From contig NZ_MSXV01000037.1 of the NCBI RefSeq assembly GCF_001945395.1, positions 1-64,000 on the forward strand: 64,000 nt of DNA. Direction: 5' to 3'. Both the position numbers and the translations under genes were made by a program. The notes under the pieces were generated by a model that was not told where the DNA came from, did no database searches, and saw only the letters and a list, made by a program, of their open reading frames with translations. This document shows, one piece after another, positions 37,885 to 47,700 of the stretch (position 1 is its first letter; every line of letters begins with the position of its first letter). The stretch comes from Pseudomonas sp. PA15(2017) (GTDB lineage Bacteria > Pseudomonadota > Gammaproteobacteria > Pseudomonadales > Pseudomonadaceae).

Positions 37885-39228
37885 TCAGACCTCCAGTGCC
37901 GCTCGGCCTTTTTGACGTAGGAACAGGCCGTACACAAAGCCGATCAGCAGCCAGACGGCACCCAGTTCCAGTACGCTGCGGTTCATGCTCTGGAGGATTA
38001 CCAGCACCACGACGATGCCCACGATTGGCACGATCCAATGGGCGAAGAGGCGGCTTCTCTCCTTGATGGCGAACTGCACTAGCACCGAAACGTGCAACAG
38101 GGCGAAAGCCGAAAGGGCAACGAAATTCACGAAGGTCGCCAGGGTGTCGATGTCGTTGCGTATGGCGATGGCCACGGCCAGGGAAATGAGCGTAGAGAAC
38201 AGCAAGGCGACCTGAGGCGTGCCGTTCTTGGGGTTAAGCCGAGTCAGAATGCCGGGCAGTTGGCGGTCGCGGCTCATGGCGCAGAGCACCCGCGATACGC
38301 CGACCTGCATGGGCAGCACATTGGTGAAGCCGGTCAGCAGCGCGATGATCCAGGCCACCGCCAGCGTACTAAAGGGGCTGATCTGCACGGTCAGCAATTG
38401 ATAGATCGCACTGGACGGATCGTCGATCGTGATGCCGGGCATCAGGTTGCCCAGCACCCAGGTGCCGCCGACGAACACCAGGGTGCAGATGCCCAGGACG
38501 ATGAAGATCGCTCGCCCGATCATCCGGCGGTCATCGCTCTTGGCCTCTTCGCAGAGCGTCGTAATGGCATCGAAGCCCAGGAATGACAGAACGCAGATTG
38601 AGGTGGCCGCGAAGATCTTCATCGGGTCGAACTGGCTGGCATCGTAGAACGGAGCGGCCGTCAGTGCGCTAGCGCCCTTGCCATCGGAAAGCGCATACAG
38701 CGCCAGGATGATCAGCACGATCATGACCACGAACTGGATGGCCGCCGACACCAGGCTCATCCGGGTGGTCACCGCGATGCCCGCCCAGTTCACCGCCAGA
38801 CAGAGCGCCACCAGGCCGAGAATGCTCAACGTGCGATCGAGGTTCGGCAGCAGGGTCTGCAAGCCGATCGACATGACCAGGAACACCAGCGCCGAGATCA
38901 GCAGGTAATCCAGCAGAATCAGCCAGCCGGCGATAAAGCCCGGGACTTCGCCAAGGCTGTGCCGGGTGAAGCCATACACCGAGCCCGAGGACGGAACCTT
39001 GGCAGACATGGCGACGTAACTCTGCGCGGTGAAATACATGCATAGCGCGCCGAGCAGGTAGGCCAGGGCGATCAGCTCGCCGGAGGCGTCCCATACGAAA
39101 CCGAAGGTGGTGAGCGGCGCCATCGGGGCGATGTAGACCAGGCCGTAGGCGACGAGATCCTTCATGCGCAAGGTGCGGCGCAGAGTGGGGGCGCCTTGTT
39201 CGGTAGCGGTGCTGATTGAGAGGCCCAT
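37885..39228 (-). CDS. APC family amino acid permease
   Basis: 447-residue inner-membrane transporter with 12 hydrophobic segments and the APC motif around A-Y-G-L-V-Y-I-A-P-M-A-P (first helix) and S-S-G-S-V-Y-G-F (third helix). The start is set at 39228, where a CTGGAG Shine-Dalgarno sequence lies six bases upstream; a frame-open ATG at 39249 has none. An amidohydrolase lies 99 bp upstream on the same strand, so the pair may import and cleave an amide or N-substituted amino acid. Confidence 0.85.
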   Translation of the reverse strand: MGLSISTATEQGAPTLRRTLRMKDLVAYGLVYIAPMAPLTTFGFVWDASGELIALAYLLGALCMYFTAQSYVAMSAKVPSSGSVYGFTRHSLGEVPGFIAGWLILLDYLLISALVFLVMSIGLQTLLPNLDRTLSILGLVALCLAVNWAGIAVTTRMSLVSAAIQFVVMIVLIILALYALSDGKGASALTAAPFYDASQFDPMKIFAATSICVLSFLGFDAITTLCEEAKSDDRRMIGRAIFIVLGICTLVFVGGTWVLGNLMPGITIDDPSSAIYQLLTVQISPFSTLAVAWIIALLTGFTNVLPMQVGVSRVLCAMSRDRQLPGILTRLNPKNGTPQVALLFSTLISLAVAIAIRNDIDTLATFVNFVALSAFALLHVSVLVQFAIKERSRLFAHWIVPIVGIVVVLVILQSMNRSVLELGAVWLLIGFVYGLFLRQKGRAALEV

Positions 39229-39327
39229 GCTGGACTCCAGATTTTTCATTGTCGTTGTGCAACTCACACCGCCGGCGAGTGCCGGTGAGCGATGTGGCTG
39301 GCCTGTGCGGATGGCGCGGACCTCGAC

Positions 39328-40965
39328 TTAGCCGCCGAACTGCTGGTGGCGGTGAACCTCCTGGCCTTCCAGCAAGGTCAGCAGAACCTGGGTCTGGCCG
39401 ATGTCGTAGGGCGAGATGCTGAACAGGTCGCGATCCACAATGATCAGGTCGGCGTATTTGCCCACGCTCAGGCTGCCCGTGCAGTCATCGCGCCAAGCCG
39501 CATGGGCGGCGTTGATGGTGTAACCACTGATCGCGTCTTCGACGCTGATGCGGTGCTGCGGGGTGTGCACAGGCCCATGTTCACCGGCGGTCGGGTCTTG
39601 TCGGGTGACCGCACACTGGATGATCTGGAAGGGGTCGAAGGAGGTCACACCCCAGTCACTGCTGAGCATGCAGGTCACGCCCTGGCGGATACATTCGCCG
39701 ATGGGGTAGATCCAAGGCGTGCGCGCTGGACCAAGCATGGCGTCGGCAATGCGGTCGGTGTCCGGGATGGGTTGCGCCCAAAGGGTCTGGAAGTTGCCGA
39801 GGATGCCCAGTTCGCGCATCCGTGGAATGTCGCTCGGTTCGACGACCTGCAGGTGGGCCAACTGGTGACGGGCATCCCATGTGCCGTTATGCTTGCGGGC
39901 GTATTCGATCCCGTCGATGGCCGCGCGCACGGCGCCATCGGCGATGCTGTGCACATGCAGTTGAAAACGCTCGCGATCGAAGGCCGCGAAATATTCGTTG
40001 ATCTGCTCCTGGGTAAACATCAGCTCGGCATTGCCGCCGTTGTCGCTACGTGGCTGAAGCAATACGGCCGTGCCGTTCTCCAGCGTGCCATCGAGAAAGA
40101 ACTTTGCCGAATGCAGTGACACGCGGTCGCCCTGGTAGGTGCGGCGCAGGTCGATGAGGTCGTTGAGCTGCTCGGCCAGTGGCTTGTGGGCGAACACCTT
40201 GGAGGTGGCGCGCACGCGTAGCGTCAGGTCTGCGCGCTCGAAGGAGGCCTGGTAGTTCTTCATGTAGTTGCGGCTGACCATCGCATCGAGCACGCCGGTG
40301 ATGCCGCGGCTGTTGAAGACCTTGCTGTAGTGGGCCATCGCCTCAAGGAAGTCGTCATCGGTGTACGACGGGGCGATGCGGCCCATGGCCCAGATGGCAT
40401 CTTCGATCAGCCAGCCCTTGGGCGTGCCGTCGGCCAGGCGCAGGTAGCTGCCGTTCTCCGGCTCCGGGCTGCCGGGGTGCACGCCGGCGGCGGCAAAGGC
40501 AGCGCTGTTGGCCCAGCCATTGTGATAATCATTGGCGAACATCAGCGCCGGGCGGCCATCGGTCACGTTGTCCAGCGCTTCTTTGGTCAACTGCTCGGGG
40601 GTGAAGCGTGAAGTGGAGAAACCGACGCCGCGAACCCACAGCTTGTTCGGGTTCGCCTTGGCGAAGTCACGGATGGTCGACAGCAACTCGTCGAGGGTCT
40701 GCGCTTCGTACAGGTCGGCACTGTGGTACATGTCGGCGCTGCTCAACTGGAAGTGCACATGGGTGTCTTGCAGGCCCGGTAGCAGGAGCCTGCCCTGGGC
40801 ATCGATGCGCCTTGTGCCGGAGTTCGCCAGTGCTTCGATGTCCCGGTTGGAACCCACCGCCAGGATTCGGCCATCACGGATCGCGATGGCTTCGGCCCGC
40901 GGGCAGTGGGCATCCATGGTGTGAATGTTGGCCTGGGTGATGATCAGTTCGGCTGTGCGGGACAT
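39328..40965 (-). CDS. YtcJ-like amidohydrolase
   Basis: 545-residue metal-dependent hydrolase of the amidohydrolase_3/YtcJ group. The metal site H-V-H-F lies in G-L-Q-D-T-H-V-H, and further ligands include H-V-H-S-I-A-D-G and a late S-D-W-G. The N-terminal 60 residues and C-terminal beta-sandwich (S-V-G-K-Y-A-D-L-I-I-V-D) are typical. The substrate is unknown. The permease follows it, which suggests a shared catabolic role. Confidence 0.88.
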   Translation of the reverse strand: MSRTAELIITQANIHTMDAHCPRAEAIAIRDGRILAVGSNRDIEALANSGTRRIDAQGRLLLPGLQDTHVHFQLSSADMYHSADLYEAQTLDELLSTIRDFAKANPNKLWVRGVGFSTSRFTPEQLTKEALDNVTDGRPALMFANDYHNGWANSAAFAAAGVHPGSPEPENGSYLRLADGTPKGWLIEDAIWAMGRIAPSYTDDDFLEAMAHYSKVFNSRGITGVLDAMVSRNYMKNYQASFERADLTLRVRATSKVFAHKPLAEQLNDLIDLRRTYQGDRVSLHSAKFFLDGTLENGTAVLLQPRSDNGGNAELMFTQEQINEYFAAFDRERFQLHVHSIADGAVRAAIDGIEYARKHNGTWDARHQLAHLQVVEPSDIPRMRELGILGNFQTLWAQPIPDTDRIADAMLGPARTPWIYPIGECIRQGVTCMLSSDWGVTSFDPFQIIQCAVTRQDPTAGEHGPVHTPQHRISVEDAISGYTINAAHAAWRDDCTGSLSVGKYADLIIVDRDLFSISPYDIGQTQVLLTLLEGQEVHRHQQFGG

Positions 40966-41386
40966 GGTGACTCCAGTTCTACGGGAAGGAGCGGGCGTAC
41001 GAACGGGCCGCTCAGGTCGTTGGCGGTCGGTACGCGTCGGTGGATTGCGGGTGCAGCGCCAGGAAATCGTGGTTTTCCAGGTCGTCGCGGTCAGAGAGAC
41101 AAGGCGTCGGTGTGCACCATGAAGTGGTTGCTTCCTGTTTTTATTGTTGTTTTGTGCAGGGCCTGAAAGCGGTCTTCCCTATCGTTGCCCGGTCGGGCTC
41201 AGTTGGAGGCCGCAGCAATTGACCTTTTGAGTTCAATATCCGCCACCCAGCCTCAGGGCTGACGTGCTTGGCCGTCGGCCATGCAACGGTTGGTGTTGAT
41301 CAGGTTGCATGGCGTAGATTAGTGCTCGAAGTCGCGATTATTTAGACTGGCCTGGTCACAACTTTTAAGAATTTTTGGACTAAATC
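40966..41386. other. 421-bp intergenic region
   Basis: Divergent promoter region between the amidohydrolase and a LysR gene. The part near 41240-41380 is AT-richer and should hold both promoters. I find no gene, repeat or clear operator; a LysR T-N11-A site could be there but is too short to call. Confidence 0.5.
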
Positions 41387-42301
41387 ATGGATAAGCTCGG
41401 TGCCATGCAACTGTTCGTCGCCTCCGCCGAGTCGCGCAGCTTCAGCCGCACGGCCGAACAGCTGGGCATGACTCCATCGGGCGTGGCCAAAGCCACTCGC
41501 TTGCTGGAGACGCAACTGGGCGTGCGGCTGTTCGAGCGCACCACGCGAAGAATGGCGTTGACCGAGGCCGGAGCGCTGTATCTGGAGCTTGCCCGAGATG
41601 TGATTGCACGGATTCGCGAGGGAGAAGAAGAAATCGTCCAGCTGCAGCAGAGTCTGCAGGGCGCCCTTAGGATCAGTGGGCCGCTGTCTTTCGGGCGACC
41701 CTTTCTCAATGCCGTCTGCGCCGCTTTCATGGAAAAGAATCCAGGTATCTACCTGGAGGTCGATCTGTCGGACGAGTACGTCGACCTCATGGACGGACGC
41801 TACGATCTGGCGCTGAGGCTCGGCCATAGCGACTCGCCCGGGCTGATCGCCCAAGACATCGGCGAGAGCCGCGCGGTGCTGTGCGCGAGCCCGGACTATC
41901 TCGCGCGGGCAGGAATACCGCAGCATCCGCAGCAGTTGGTCGACTTCGACTGGCTGGTCTACCGGCATGCCGCGCTGGGGGAGGGCTGGTGCCTGGAAAA
42001 GGGCGGCCAGCGCCACCTGATCAGGCACCGGGGGCGCCTGAACAGCGACAACCTGGAACTGCTGCTCGAGGCTTGTCTGGCCGGGCAGGGGATCATGCCA
42101 TGTCCGTACTGGAGCATGCTGCCCTACTTGAGCGAGGGGCTGCTGCAGGTTGTGCTGGGCGACTACCGCTTCGATCAGCGCGACTTGGGCTCAAGGCTCT
42201 TGGCCGTCTATCCCAGCACCCGCCGCGCGACCCGTAAGATCAACGCCTTTATCGAGCATTTGCGTGACTATCTTGCGGCGCATGGTTCGGGCTTGGCATA
42301 G
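41387..42301 (+). CDS. LysR-family regulator
   Basis: 304-residue regulator with HTH (S-F-S-R-T-A-E-Q-L-G-M-T-P-S-G-V-A-K-A) and a C-terminal effector domain. The D-L-A-L-R-L-G-H pattern places it in the large CrgA/DsdC-like LysR group. It is divergent from the amidohydrolase-permease unit and likely controls it. Confidence 0.85.
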   Translation: MDKLGAMQLFVASAESRSFSRTAEQLGMTPSGVAKATRLLETQLGVRLFERTTRRMALTEAGALYLELARDVIARIREGEEEIVQLQQSLQGALRISGPLSFGRPFLNAVCAAFMEKNPGIYLEVDLSDEYVDLMDGRYDLALRLGHSDSPGLIAQDIGESRAVLCASPDYLARAGIPQHPQQLVDFDWLVYRHAALGEGWCLEKGGQRHLIRHRGRLNSDNLELLLEACLAGQGIMPCPYWSMLPYLSEGLLQVVLGDYRFDQRDLGSRLLAVYPSTRRATRKINAFIEHLRDYLAAHGSGLA

Positions 42302-42407
42302 CCACCGCGCTAGCGTGATCAATCCTCTGCCTTAGATGTCGTCTAGCTGGCTCGTTTGCAGATTCCTACTAAAGGTAGGTTAAGTCAGCAAGCGGAGGAC
42401 GTACAGT

Positions 42408-43421
42408 ATGACTGTTGACCCTATTCTGTTGATGGGTGGCTCTGGAGCCATCGGTAGCCACACGGCTGCGGCGCTGCGTGCCCAGCATCCCGATATTGCC
42501 TTGCTGATCGGTGGTCGTGATCTGGCCAAGGCCCAGCAGGCCGCCCAGCGAATCGGCAATGCGCAGGCGGTGGTTATCGACCCTGCAGCCGATGACCTGG
42601 GCCTCGGCGAGCAGCCGGTCAGTGCGGTGGTGGTGTTCTATATGGACCACGCCTTGGCCGGGCTGCGGTTTGCCCAGAAACGCGGTGTACCGCACCTGAG
42701 CATCTCGTCCGGGATATTCGAGATCGCGCCGGAAATCGCCACCTACATGCACACGCCCGACGCTGCGCCCATCGTGCTCGGCTACGAATGGCTGGTGGGC
42801 GCGACGACAGCGTCGACCCTGCATGCCGCCGAGGCGTTCGGGCGAATCGATAAGATCCGCCTCGGTGCCCTGGTCGATGAGCAGGATACCGGCGGGCCGA
42901 CCGTCGCCGCCGACTTCGAGCATCTGAACCGGATGCTGCCGGCGGCACTGACGCGCCGTGATGGCGTTTATGTGTGGCGCGAAGGCGACGAGGCGAAAGC
43001 GCGCTTTCACGCCGTGGACGGCACGCCTATCGAGGCGGCGGGGTTCTCGTCCGTCGATGTCGTCGGCCTCGCCGCGGCAACCGGTGCTGCCAACGTGCAG
43101 TTCAACATGGCCATTGACGTCAGCTCCACCCGTCGCCAGGGCGGGGCGATGTCGACGGAAATCCTCATCGAGCTGACCGGTGTAGACCCGCAAGGCCAGC
43201 CGCTGCGCACCCGGCATGCCGTCGTGCATCCAAAGGGCGCGGCACTGCTGACGGCCCTTTGCGTGACCATGGTGGTTGAACGTTTGCTGGGGCTGGACGG
43301 CGAGCAGCCGACGCGGCCCGGCCTGTACTTCCCTTACCAACTGCTGGACCGCCCGCGCTTTCTGCAGCGCTTGCAGCAGGAAGGCGGCGAGCTGCGTGAG
43401 CTGGAGCCGATCGACGATTAG
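42408..43421 (+). CDS. Saccharopine-dehydrogenase-like oxidoreductase
   Basis: 337-residue soluble protein with an N-terminal Rossmann fold (L-L-M-G-G-S-G-A-I-G-S-H) and G-G-R-D-L-A-K-A, as in saccharopine dehydrogenase-type NADP-binding domains. The middle shows N-M-A-I-D-V and the end a R-P-G-L-Y-F-P-Y-Q-L-L-D motif. Substrate and pathway are unknown. It is the first gene after the LysR regulator and might be its target. Confidence 0.72.
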   Translation: MTVDPILLMGGSGAIGSHTAAALRAQHPDIALLIGGRDLAKAQQAAQRIGNAQAVVIDPAADDLGLGEQPVSAVVVFYMDHALAGLRFAQKRGVPHLSISSGIFEIAPEIATYMHTPDAAPIVLGYEWLVGATTASTLHAAEAFGRIDKIRLGALVDEQDTGGPTVAADFEHLNRMLPAALTRRDGVYVWREGDEAKARFHAVDGTPIEAAGFSSVDVVGLAAATGAANVQFNMAIDVSSTRRQGGAMSTEILIELTGVDPQGQPLRTRHAVVHPKGAALLTALCVTMVVERLLGLDGEQPTRPGLYFPYQLLDRPRFLQRLQQEGGELRELEPIDD

Positions 43422-43533
43422 CCGGTAAACGTCAGCGCAGGGCGTGAATGGTGCAGGCCATTCGCGCCTTTGGGTTTTCATCACGGCGAATGCTTCAGGT
43501 GGATTTTCCTGAGAATCAAACGCAGTTGGCCCG

Positions 43534-43539
43534 TATAAT
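43534..43539 (+). promoter_or_regulatory. -10 element upstream of fbpA
   Basis: A perfect TATAAT lies 36 bp before the fbpA ATG. The -35 region at 17-bp spacing (GAGAAT) is weak, which fits an activated promoter. No Fur box of good quality was found nearby. Confidence 0.45.
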
Positions 43540-43574
43540 CCATGGTAACTATTTGTTTCGAGGGGAAGAGGCTT

Positions 43575-44594
43575 ATGTCGGTACATCGAGTAACCGGATT
43601 GGCGCACATGATCGGCGCCAGCGTTCTGTCCTGCGGCCTGCTGCTGAGTGGCCCGGCCCATGCCGCGGATCCGGTCACCCTGACCCTGTACAACGGCCAG
43701 CACGAGGCTACCGGCAAGGCCGTGGCGGCTGCCTTCGAGAAGAAGACCGGCATCAAGGTGCTGATCCGCAAGGGCGGCGGTGGCCAGCTCGCTAACCAGA
43801 TCGCCGAGGAAGGCGAGCGCTCGCCAGCCGACATCGTCTACACCGAAGAAGCGCCGCCGCTGATCAAGCTCGGCAGCCAGGGCCTGCTGGCCAAGGTCGA
43901 TGACAGCACCCTCAAGCAGATCGACGCCAAGTTCTCCGATGACAACGGCAACTGGATCGGCATCACCTCGCGCGTGCGCGTGCTGGCCTACAACCCGGAT
44001 CTGGTCACCGAAACCGAGCTGCCAAAGAGCGTGCTGGAAGTGGCAGGCCCCGAGTGGGCCGGCAAGATCGCCTTCGTGCCGAGCAGTGGCGAATTCCTCG
44101 GCCAGACTGCCGCGGTCATCCGCCTCGACGGCCGTGAAGCCGCCGAAGAATGGCTGACCGGCCTCAAGGCCTTCGGCTCCACCTACACCAACAACGTGAT
44201 CGCCATGAAGGCAGTGGAGAACGGTGAGGTCGGCGCGGCGCTGGTCAACAGTTATTACTGGACAGCGCTGAAGAAAGAGAAGGGCGAGCTGAAATCCAAG
44301 CTGCACTACTTCGCCGATGGCGATGCCGGTGGCCTGTCGAGCGTCTCCGGTGCTGCCGTGGTCAAGGCCAGCAAGCACCCGAAGGAGGCGCAACAGTTTC
44401 TCGCCTTCATGATCAGCGAAGAAGGCCAGAAGGCCGTGCTCACCCAGTCCGCTGAATACCCGGTCAACCCCAAGGTGCCGGCCGATCCGCTGCTCAAACC
44501 CTATGACCAGCTCAAGCCGCCGGCCATCACCGCTGCGCAGATCGGCCTGGCCGAGGACGCTCTGGAGCTGCAACGCGAAGTGGGTATGAACTGA
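43575..44594 (+). CDS. fbpA: Ferric iron ABC transporter substrate-binding protein (FbpA/HitA-like)
   Basis: 339-residue periplasmic protein with a signal peptide ending near A-H-A-A. The mature protein is a type II binding fold with L-Y-N-G-Q-H at its start. The Tyr pair in N-S-Y-Y-W-T-A-L matches the iron-binding tyrosines of FbpA. An AGGGGAAGAGG Shine-Dalgarno sequence fixes the start at 43575. The permease gene follows after two bases. No ATPase (fbpC) gene is adjacent; it would have to be encoded elsewhere. The best named Pseudomonas match is HitA. Confidence 0.85.
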   Translation: MSVHRVTGLAHMIGASVLSCGLLLSGPAHAADPVTLTLYNGQHEATGKAVAAAFEKKTGIKVLIRKGGGGQLANQIAEEGERSPADIVYTEEAPPLIKLGSQGLLAKVDDSTLKQIDAKFSDDNGNWIGITSRVRVLAYNPDLVTETELPKSVLEVAGPEWAGKIAFVPSSGEFLGQTAAVIRLDGREAAEEWLTGLKAFGSTYTNNVIAMKAVENGEVGAALVNSYYWTALKKEKGELKSKLHYFADGDAGGLSSVSGAAVVKASKHPKEAQQFLAFMISEEGQKAVLTQSAEYPVNPKVPADPLLKPYDQLKPPAITAAQIGLAEDALELQREVGMN

Positions 44595-44596
44595 TC

Positions 44597-46171
44597 ATGC
44601 AGCCCCAGGCGGTCAATCCGGAACTACCGCTGCCGGCACCGGCCATCACCAGCCGGCGTCGCAAGGCACCGCCGATCTGGCTGCAATTGCCGGTGCTGGC
44701 GCTGTTGCTGGTCGCGGCGCTGCCGCTGTTCTTCGTGGTGGTGCGCGCCGCGCAGGTCGGCCCGCACGAGGCCTTTGCGCTGTTGTGGCGGCCGTTCGTG
44801 TTCGGCCTGTTGGCCAACACCCTGAAACTGATGGTGCTGGTGACGCTCGGCTGCGCGGTGATCGGCCTGGCACTGGCCTGGCTGGTGGAGCGCAGCGACC
44901 TGCGCTGGCGCCGGCACTGGAACGTGCTACTGTGCCTGCCGTTCGCCATACCCTCGTTCGTCAGCGGCTTTACCTGGGTGTCGATCAGCCCGCTGTTCGA
45001 GGGCCTGGGCGGCACCGTGCTGGTGATGATCCTGTCCAAGTACCCGCTGATCTACCTGCCGGTGGTGGCGGTGCTGCGCAACCTGGACCCGGCCATGGAA
45101 GAGTCGGCGCGCATGCTCGGTTGCAGCCGCCGTGAAGTGTTCTGGCGCGTCACCCTGCCTTTACTGCGCCCGGTGTTGATGGCCACCAGCCTGTTGGTGG
45201 CGGTGCACATGCTGGTGGAGTTCGGTGCGCCGTCGATCATGCGCTACCAGACGTTCACCACCGCCATCTATCAGCAGTTCGAGCTGGAGTTCAGCGGCAG
45301 CAACGCAGCCATGCTGTCGGCCTTGCTGCTGGGGCTGTGCATGCTGCTGTTGTGGGGCGAGTTCCGCCTGCGCGGGCGCGGCTACGCGCGTACCGGCCAG
45401 GGCGTGGCGCGCAGTGCCGCCCGGGTGCGCCTGGGGCACTGGAGTGTCCTGGCACAGGCGCTGCTGGTGGTCCTGGTGGCCGTTGGCTGTGGCGTGCCGC
45501 TGGTGATGCTGGGTTTCTGGATCGTCGAAGGCAGCTCGGCCAGCTTCCCGGTAATGGAAATCGTCGCAACGCTGTGGTCGTCGCTGCGCTATTCCTTCGG
45601 CGGCGCCTTGCTCAGCTGCCTGCTGGCGTTGCCAGTGTGCCTGGTGGTGGTGCGTTACTACGGGCGCATGGCCACCCTGGCGGATCGCCTGCCGTATCTG
45701 CTGCACGCCTTGCCGGGTTTGGTGATCGCCCTGTCGCTGGTGTTCTTCGCCCTTGGCTACGTGCCGGCGCTGTACCAGACCAGCATCCTGCTGCTGGTGG
45801 CCTATGCGTTGCTGTTCATGCCCATGGCCCAAGGGCCGATCCGCGTCGCCCTGGAAAAGGCCTCGCCGCAGTTGGAAGAGGCGGCGCGCACACTGGGGCA
45901 CACGCCTATCGCGACCTTTCTGCGGGTGACCCTGCCGATCATCTCGCCGGCCATCGGCGCTGGTTTCGTGCTGGTGTTTCTCGACTGCATGAAAGAGCTG
46001 ACCGCGACGCTGATTCTCGGCCCCACCGGCCTGGAAACCCTGGCCACCAAGGTCTGGTCGCACACCGGCAACCTGGAATACGCTGGCGCCGCGCCCTATG
46101 CCGCGCTGATCGTGCTGGTGTCGGGGCTGCCGGTGTATTTGCTGACGACCCGCGCTTATCGGCGTGCTTGA
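44597..46171 (+). CDS. fbpB: Ferric iron ABC transporter permease (FbpB/HitB-like)
   Basis: 524-residue inner-membrane protein with 12 hydrophobic segments in two halves. Each half has the EAA loop for the ATPase (E-E-S-A-R-M-L-G-C-S and E-E-A-A-R-T-L-G-H). Fused double-length permeases are normal for FbpB. It pairs with the binding protein encoded just upstream. No ATPase gene follows; a multicopper oxidase gene lies 137 bp downstream. Confidence 0.86.
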   Translation: MQPQAVNPELPLPAPAITSRRRKAPPIWLQLPVLALLLVAALPLFFVVVRAAQVGPHEAFALLWRPFVFGLLANTLKLMVLVTLGCAVIGLALAWLVERSDLRWRRHWNVLLCLPFAIPSFVSGFTWVSISPLFEGLGGTVLVMILSKYPLIYLPVVAVLRNLDPAMEESARMLGCSRREVFWRVTLPLLRPVLMATSLLVAVHMLVEFGAPSIMRYQTFTTAIYQQFELEFSGSNAAMLSALLLGLCMLLLWGEFRLRGRGYARTGQGVARSAARVRLGHWSVLAQALLVVLVAVGCGVPLVMLGFWIVEGSSASFPVMEIVATLWSSLRYSFGGALLSCLLALPVCLVVVRYYGRMATLADRLPYLLHALPGLVIALSLVFFALGYVPALYQTSILLLVAYALLFMPMAQGPIRVALEKASPQLEEAARTLGHTPIATFLRVTLPIISPAIGAGFVLVFLDCMKELTATLILGPTGLETLATKVWSHTGNLEYAGAAPYAALIVLVSGLPVYLLTTRAYRRA

Positions 46172-46308
46172 GTGCGGGCAGGAAGTGCTGTCGCGGCTTA
46201 ACGCACTGGCGCTCAAGGTGTATCGTGCGCAGCTCTCCAGCGCCCGCAGAGGCGCAATCGTTCAGACCTGATTAGTGTCACCGCAGTCCCGCTTCAGGAG
46301 CAGGTTTC

Positions 46309-47685
46309 ATGAGTTTCACCCGTAGACAGGTGTTGGGCGGTCTGGTCGGCCTGGGCGTGGTCGGTCTCGGCGCTGGCGGCGCGCGCTATTGGCTGGGGCG
46401 CCCCTTCGACCGCAAGACCCACGACTACGAACTGATTGCCGCACCCCACGACATCGAGCTGGTGCCCGGCCATGTCACCCCGGCCTGGACCTTCGGTGGC
46501 CAGGCGCCCGGCGTGGAGCTGCGCTGCCGCCAGGGCGACGAGCTGCGCGTGCGTTTCATCAATCACCTGCCCGAGCCCACCACCATCCACTGGCACGGCA
46601 TCCGCCTGCCGCTGGAAATGGACGGCGTGCCCTATGTGTCCCAGGCGCCGGTATTGCCGGGCGAGTTCTTCGATTACCGCTTCGTCACCCCGGACGCCGG
46701 CAGCTACTGGTACCACCCCCACGAGTCCAGCGCCAAACAGCTGGGCCGCGGGCTGGTCGGTCCGCTGATCATCGAGGAGCGCGAGCCCACCGGTTTCCGC
46801 CACGAGCGCACCCTGTGCCTGAAGAGCTGGCACGTGGACGAGGCGGGCGCCTTCACTGAATTCAGCGTGCCTCGCGAGGCAGCCCGGGAAGGCACCCGTG
46901 GGCGCCTGTCGACCATCAACGGCGTGTCGTTGCCTACCCTGGAACTGCCCGCCGGCCAGGTGGTGCGCCTGCGCCTGATCAACGTCGACAGCACCATCAC
47001 CTATCGCCTCAATCTCTCCAGCGGCGAGGCGCGCATCTATGCCCTGGACGGTAACCCGGTCGAGCCACGCCCGCTGGGCAAGGATTACTGGCTCGGCCCG
47101 GGCATGCGCATCGACCTGGCGCTCAAGGTGCCGGCTGTTGGCAGCGAAGAGTTGTCACTGCGCAACGGGCCACTGCGCCTGGCGACCATCAAAGCGGTGG
47201 CCAGCAACGAGCCTGCCGCCGAGTGGCCGCCGGCATTGCCGCCGAACCCGGTGGCCGAGCCGGATCTGGCGAAAGCCGAAACCCTGCGCTTCAACTTCGA
47301 GTGGGCCGCGGCACTGGCATCGCCCGCCGACGAGGCTGCCGGCCGCTACAAGTACTGGCAGATCAACGGCCAGGCCTGGGATATCAACGACAAGACCTGC
47401 GCCGACCGGCCCATCGCCAGCCTCAAGAAGGATGGCCACTACATCTTCGTGCTGCGCAACATGGCCCAGTACCAGCACCCGATCCACCTGCATGGGTTGA
47501 TCTTCAAGGTGCTGGATTCCAACCGCCGCAAGATCGAACCGTACTACACCGACACCTTCCTGCTTGGTAAGAACGAGACCGCGCGCATCGCCTTCGTGGC
47601 CGATAATCCTGGCGTGTGGATGTTCCATTGCCATGTCATCGACCATATGGAAACCGGCCTGATGGCCGCCATCGAGATCGCCTGA
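46309..47685 (+). CDS. Multicopper oxidase
   Basis: 458-residue periplasmic oxidase with a Tat-like signal (T-R-R-Q-V-L-G-G). Copper motifs are complete: H-W-H-G, W-Y-H-P-H-E-S, H-P-I-H-L-H-G and H-C-H-V-I-D-H-M-E-T-G with the type 1 Cys. The substrate may be Cu(I), Fe(II) or a phenol. It is followed by tadA, and its order with guaBA, mltF and purL matches a conserved Pseudomonas locus. The nearby ferric uptake genes make a ferroxidase role possible but unproven. Confidence 0.9.
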   Translation: MSFTRRQVLGGLVGLGVVGLGAGGARYWLGRPFDRKTHDYELIAAPHDIELVPGHVTPAWTFGGQAPGVELRCRQGDELRVRFINHLPEPTTIHWHGIRLPLEMDGVPYVSQAPVLPGEFFDYRFVTPDAGSYWYHPHESSAKQLGRGLVGPLIIEEREPTGFRHERTLCLKSWHVDEAGAFTEFSVPREAAREGTRGRLSTINGVSLPTLELPAGQVVRLRLINVDSTITYRLNLSSGEARIYALDGNPVEPRPLGKDYWLGPGMRIDLALKVPAVGSEELSLRNGPLRLATIKAVASNEPAAEWPPALPPNPVAEPDLAKAETLRFNFEWAAALASPADEAAGRYKYWQINGQAWDINDKTCADRPIASLKKDGHYIFVLRNMAQYQHPIHLHGLIFKVLDSNRRKIEPYYTDTFLLGKNETARIAFVADNPGVWMFHCHVIDHMETGLMAAIEIA

Positions 47686-47700
47686 TTTGAGTGCCTTGAC

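Noticed and set aside
43501..43520. Fur box before fbpA
   Set aside because: GATTTTCCTGAGAATC is a rough palindrome but fits the Fur consensus poorly.
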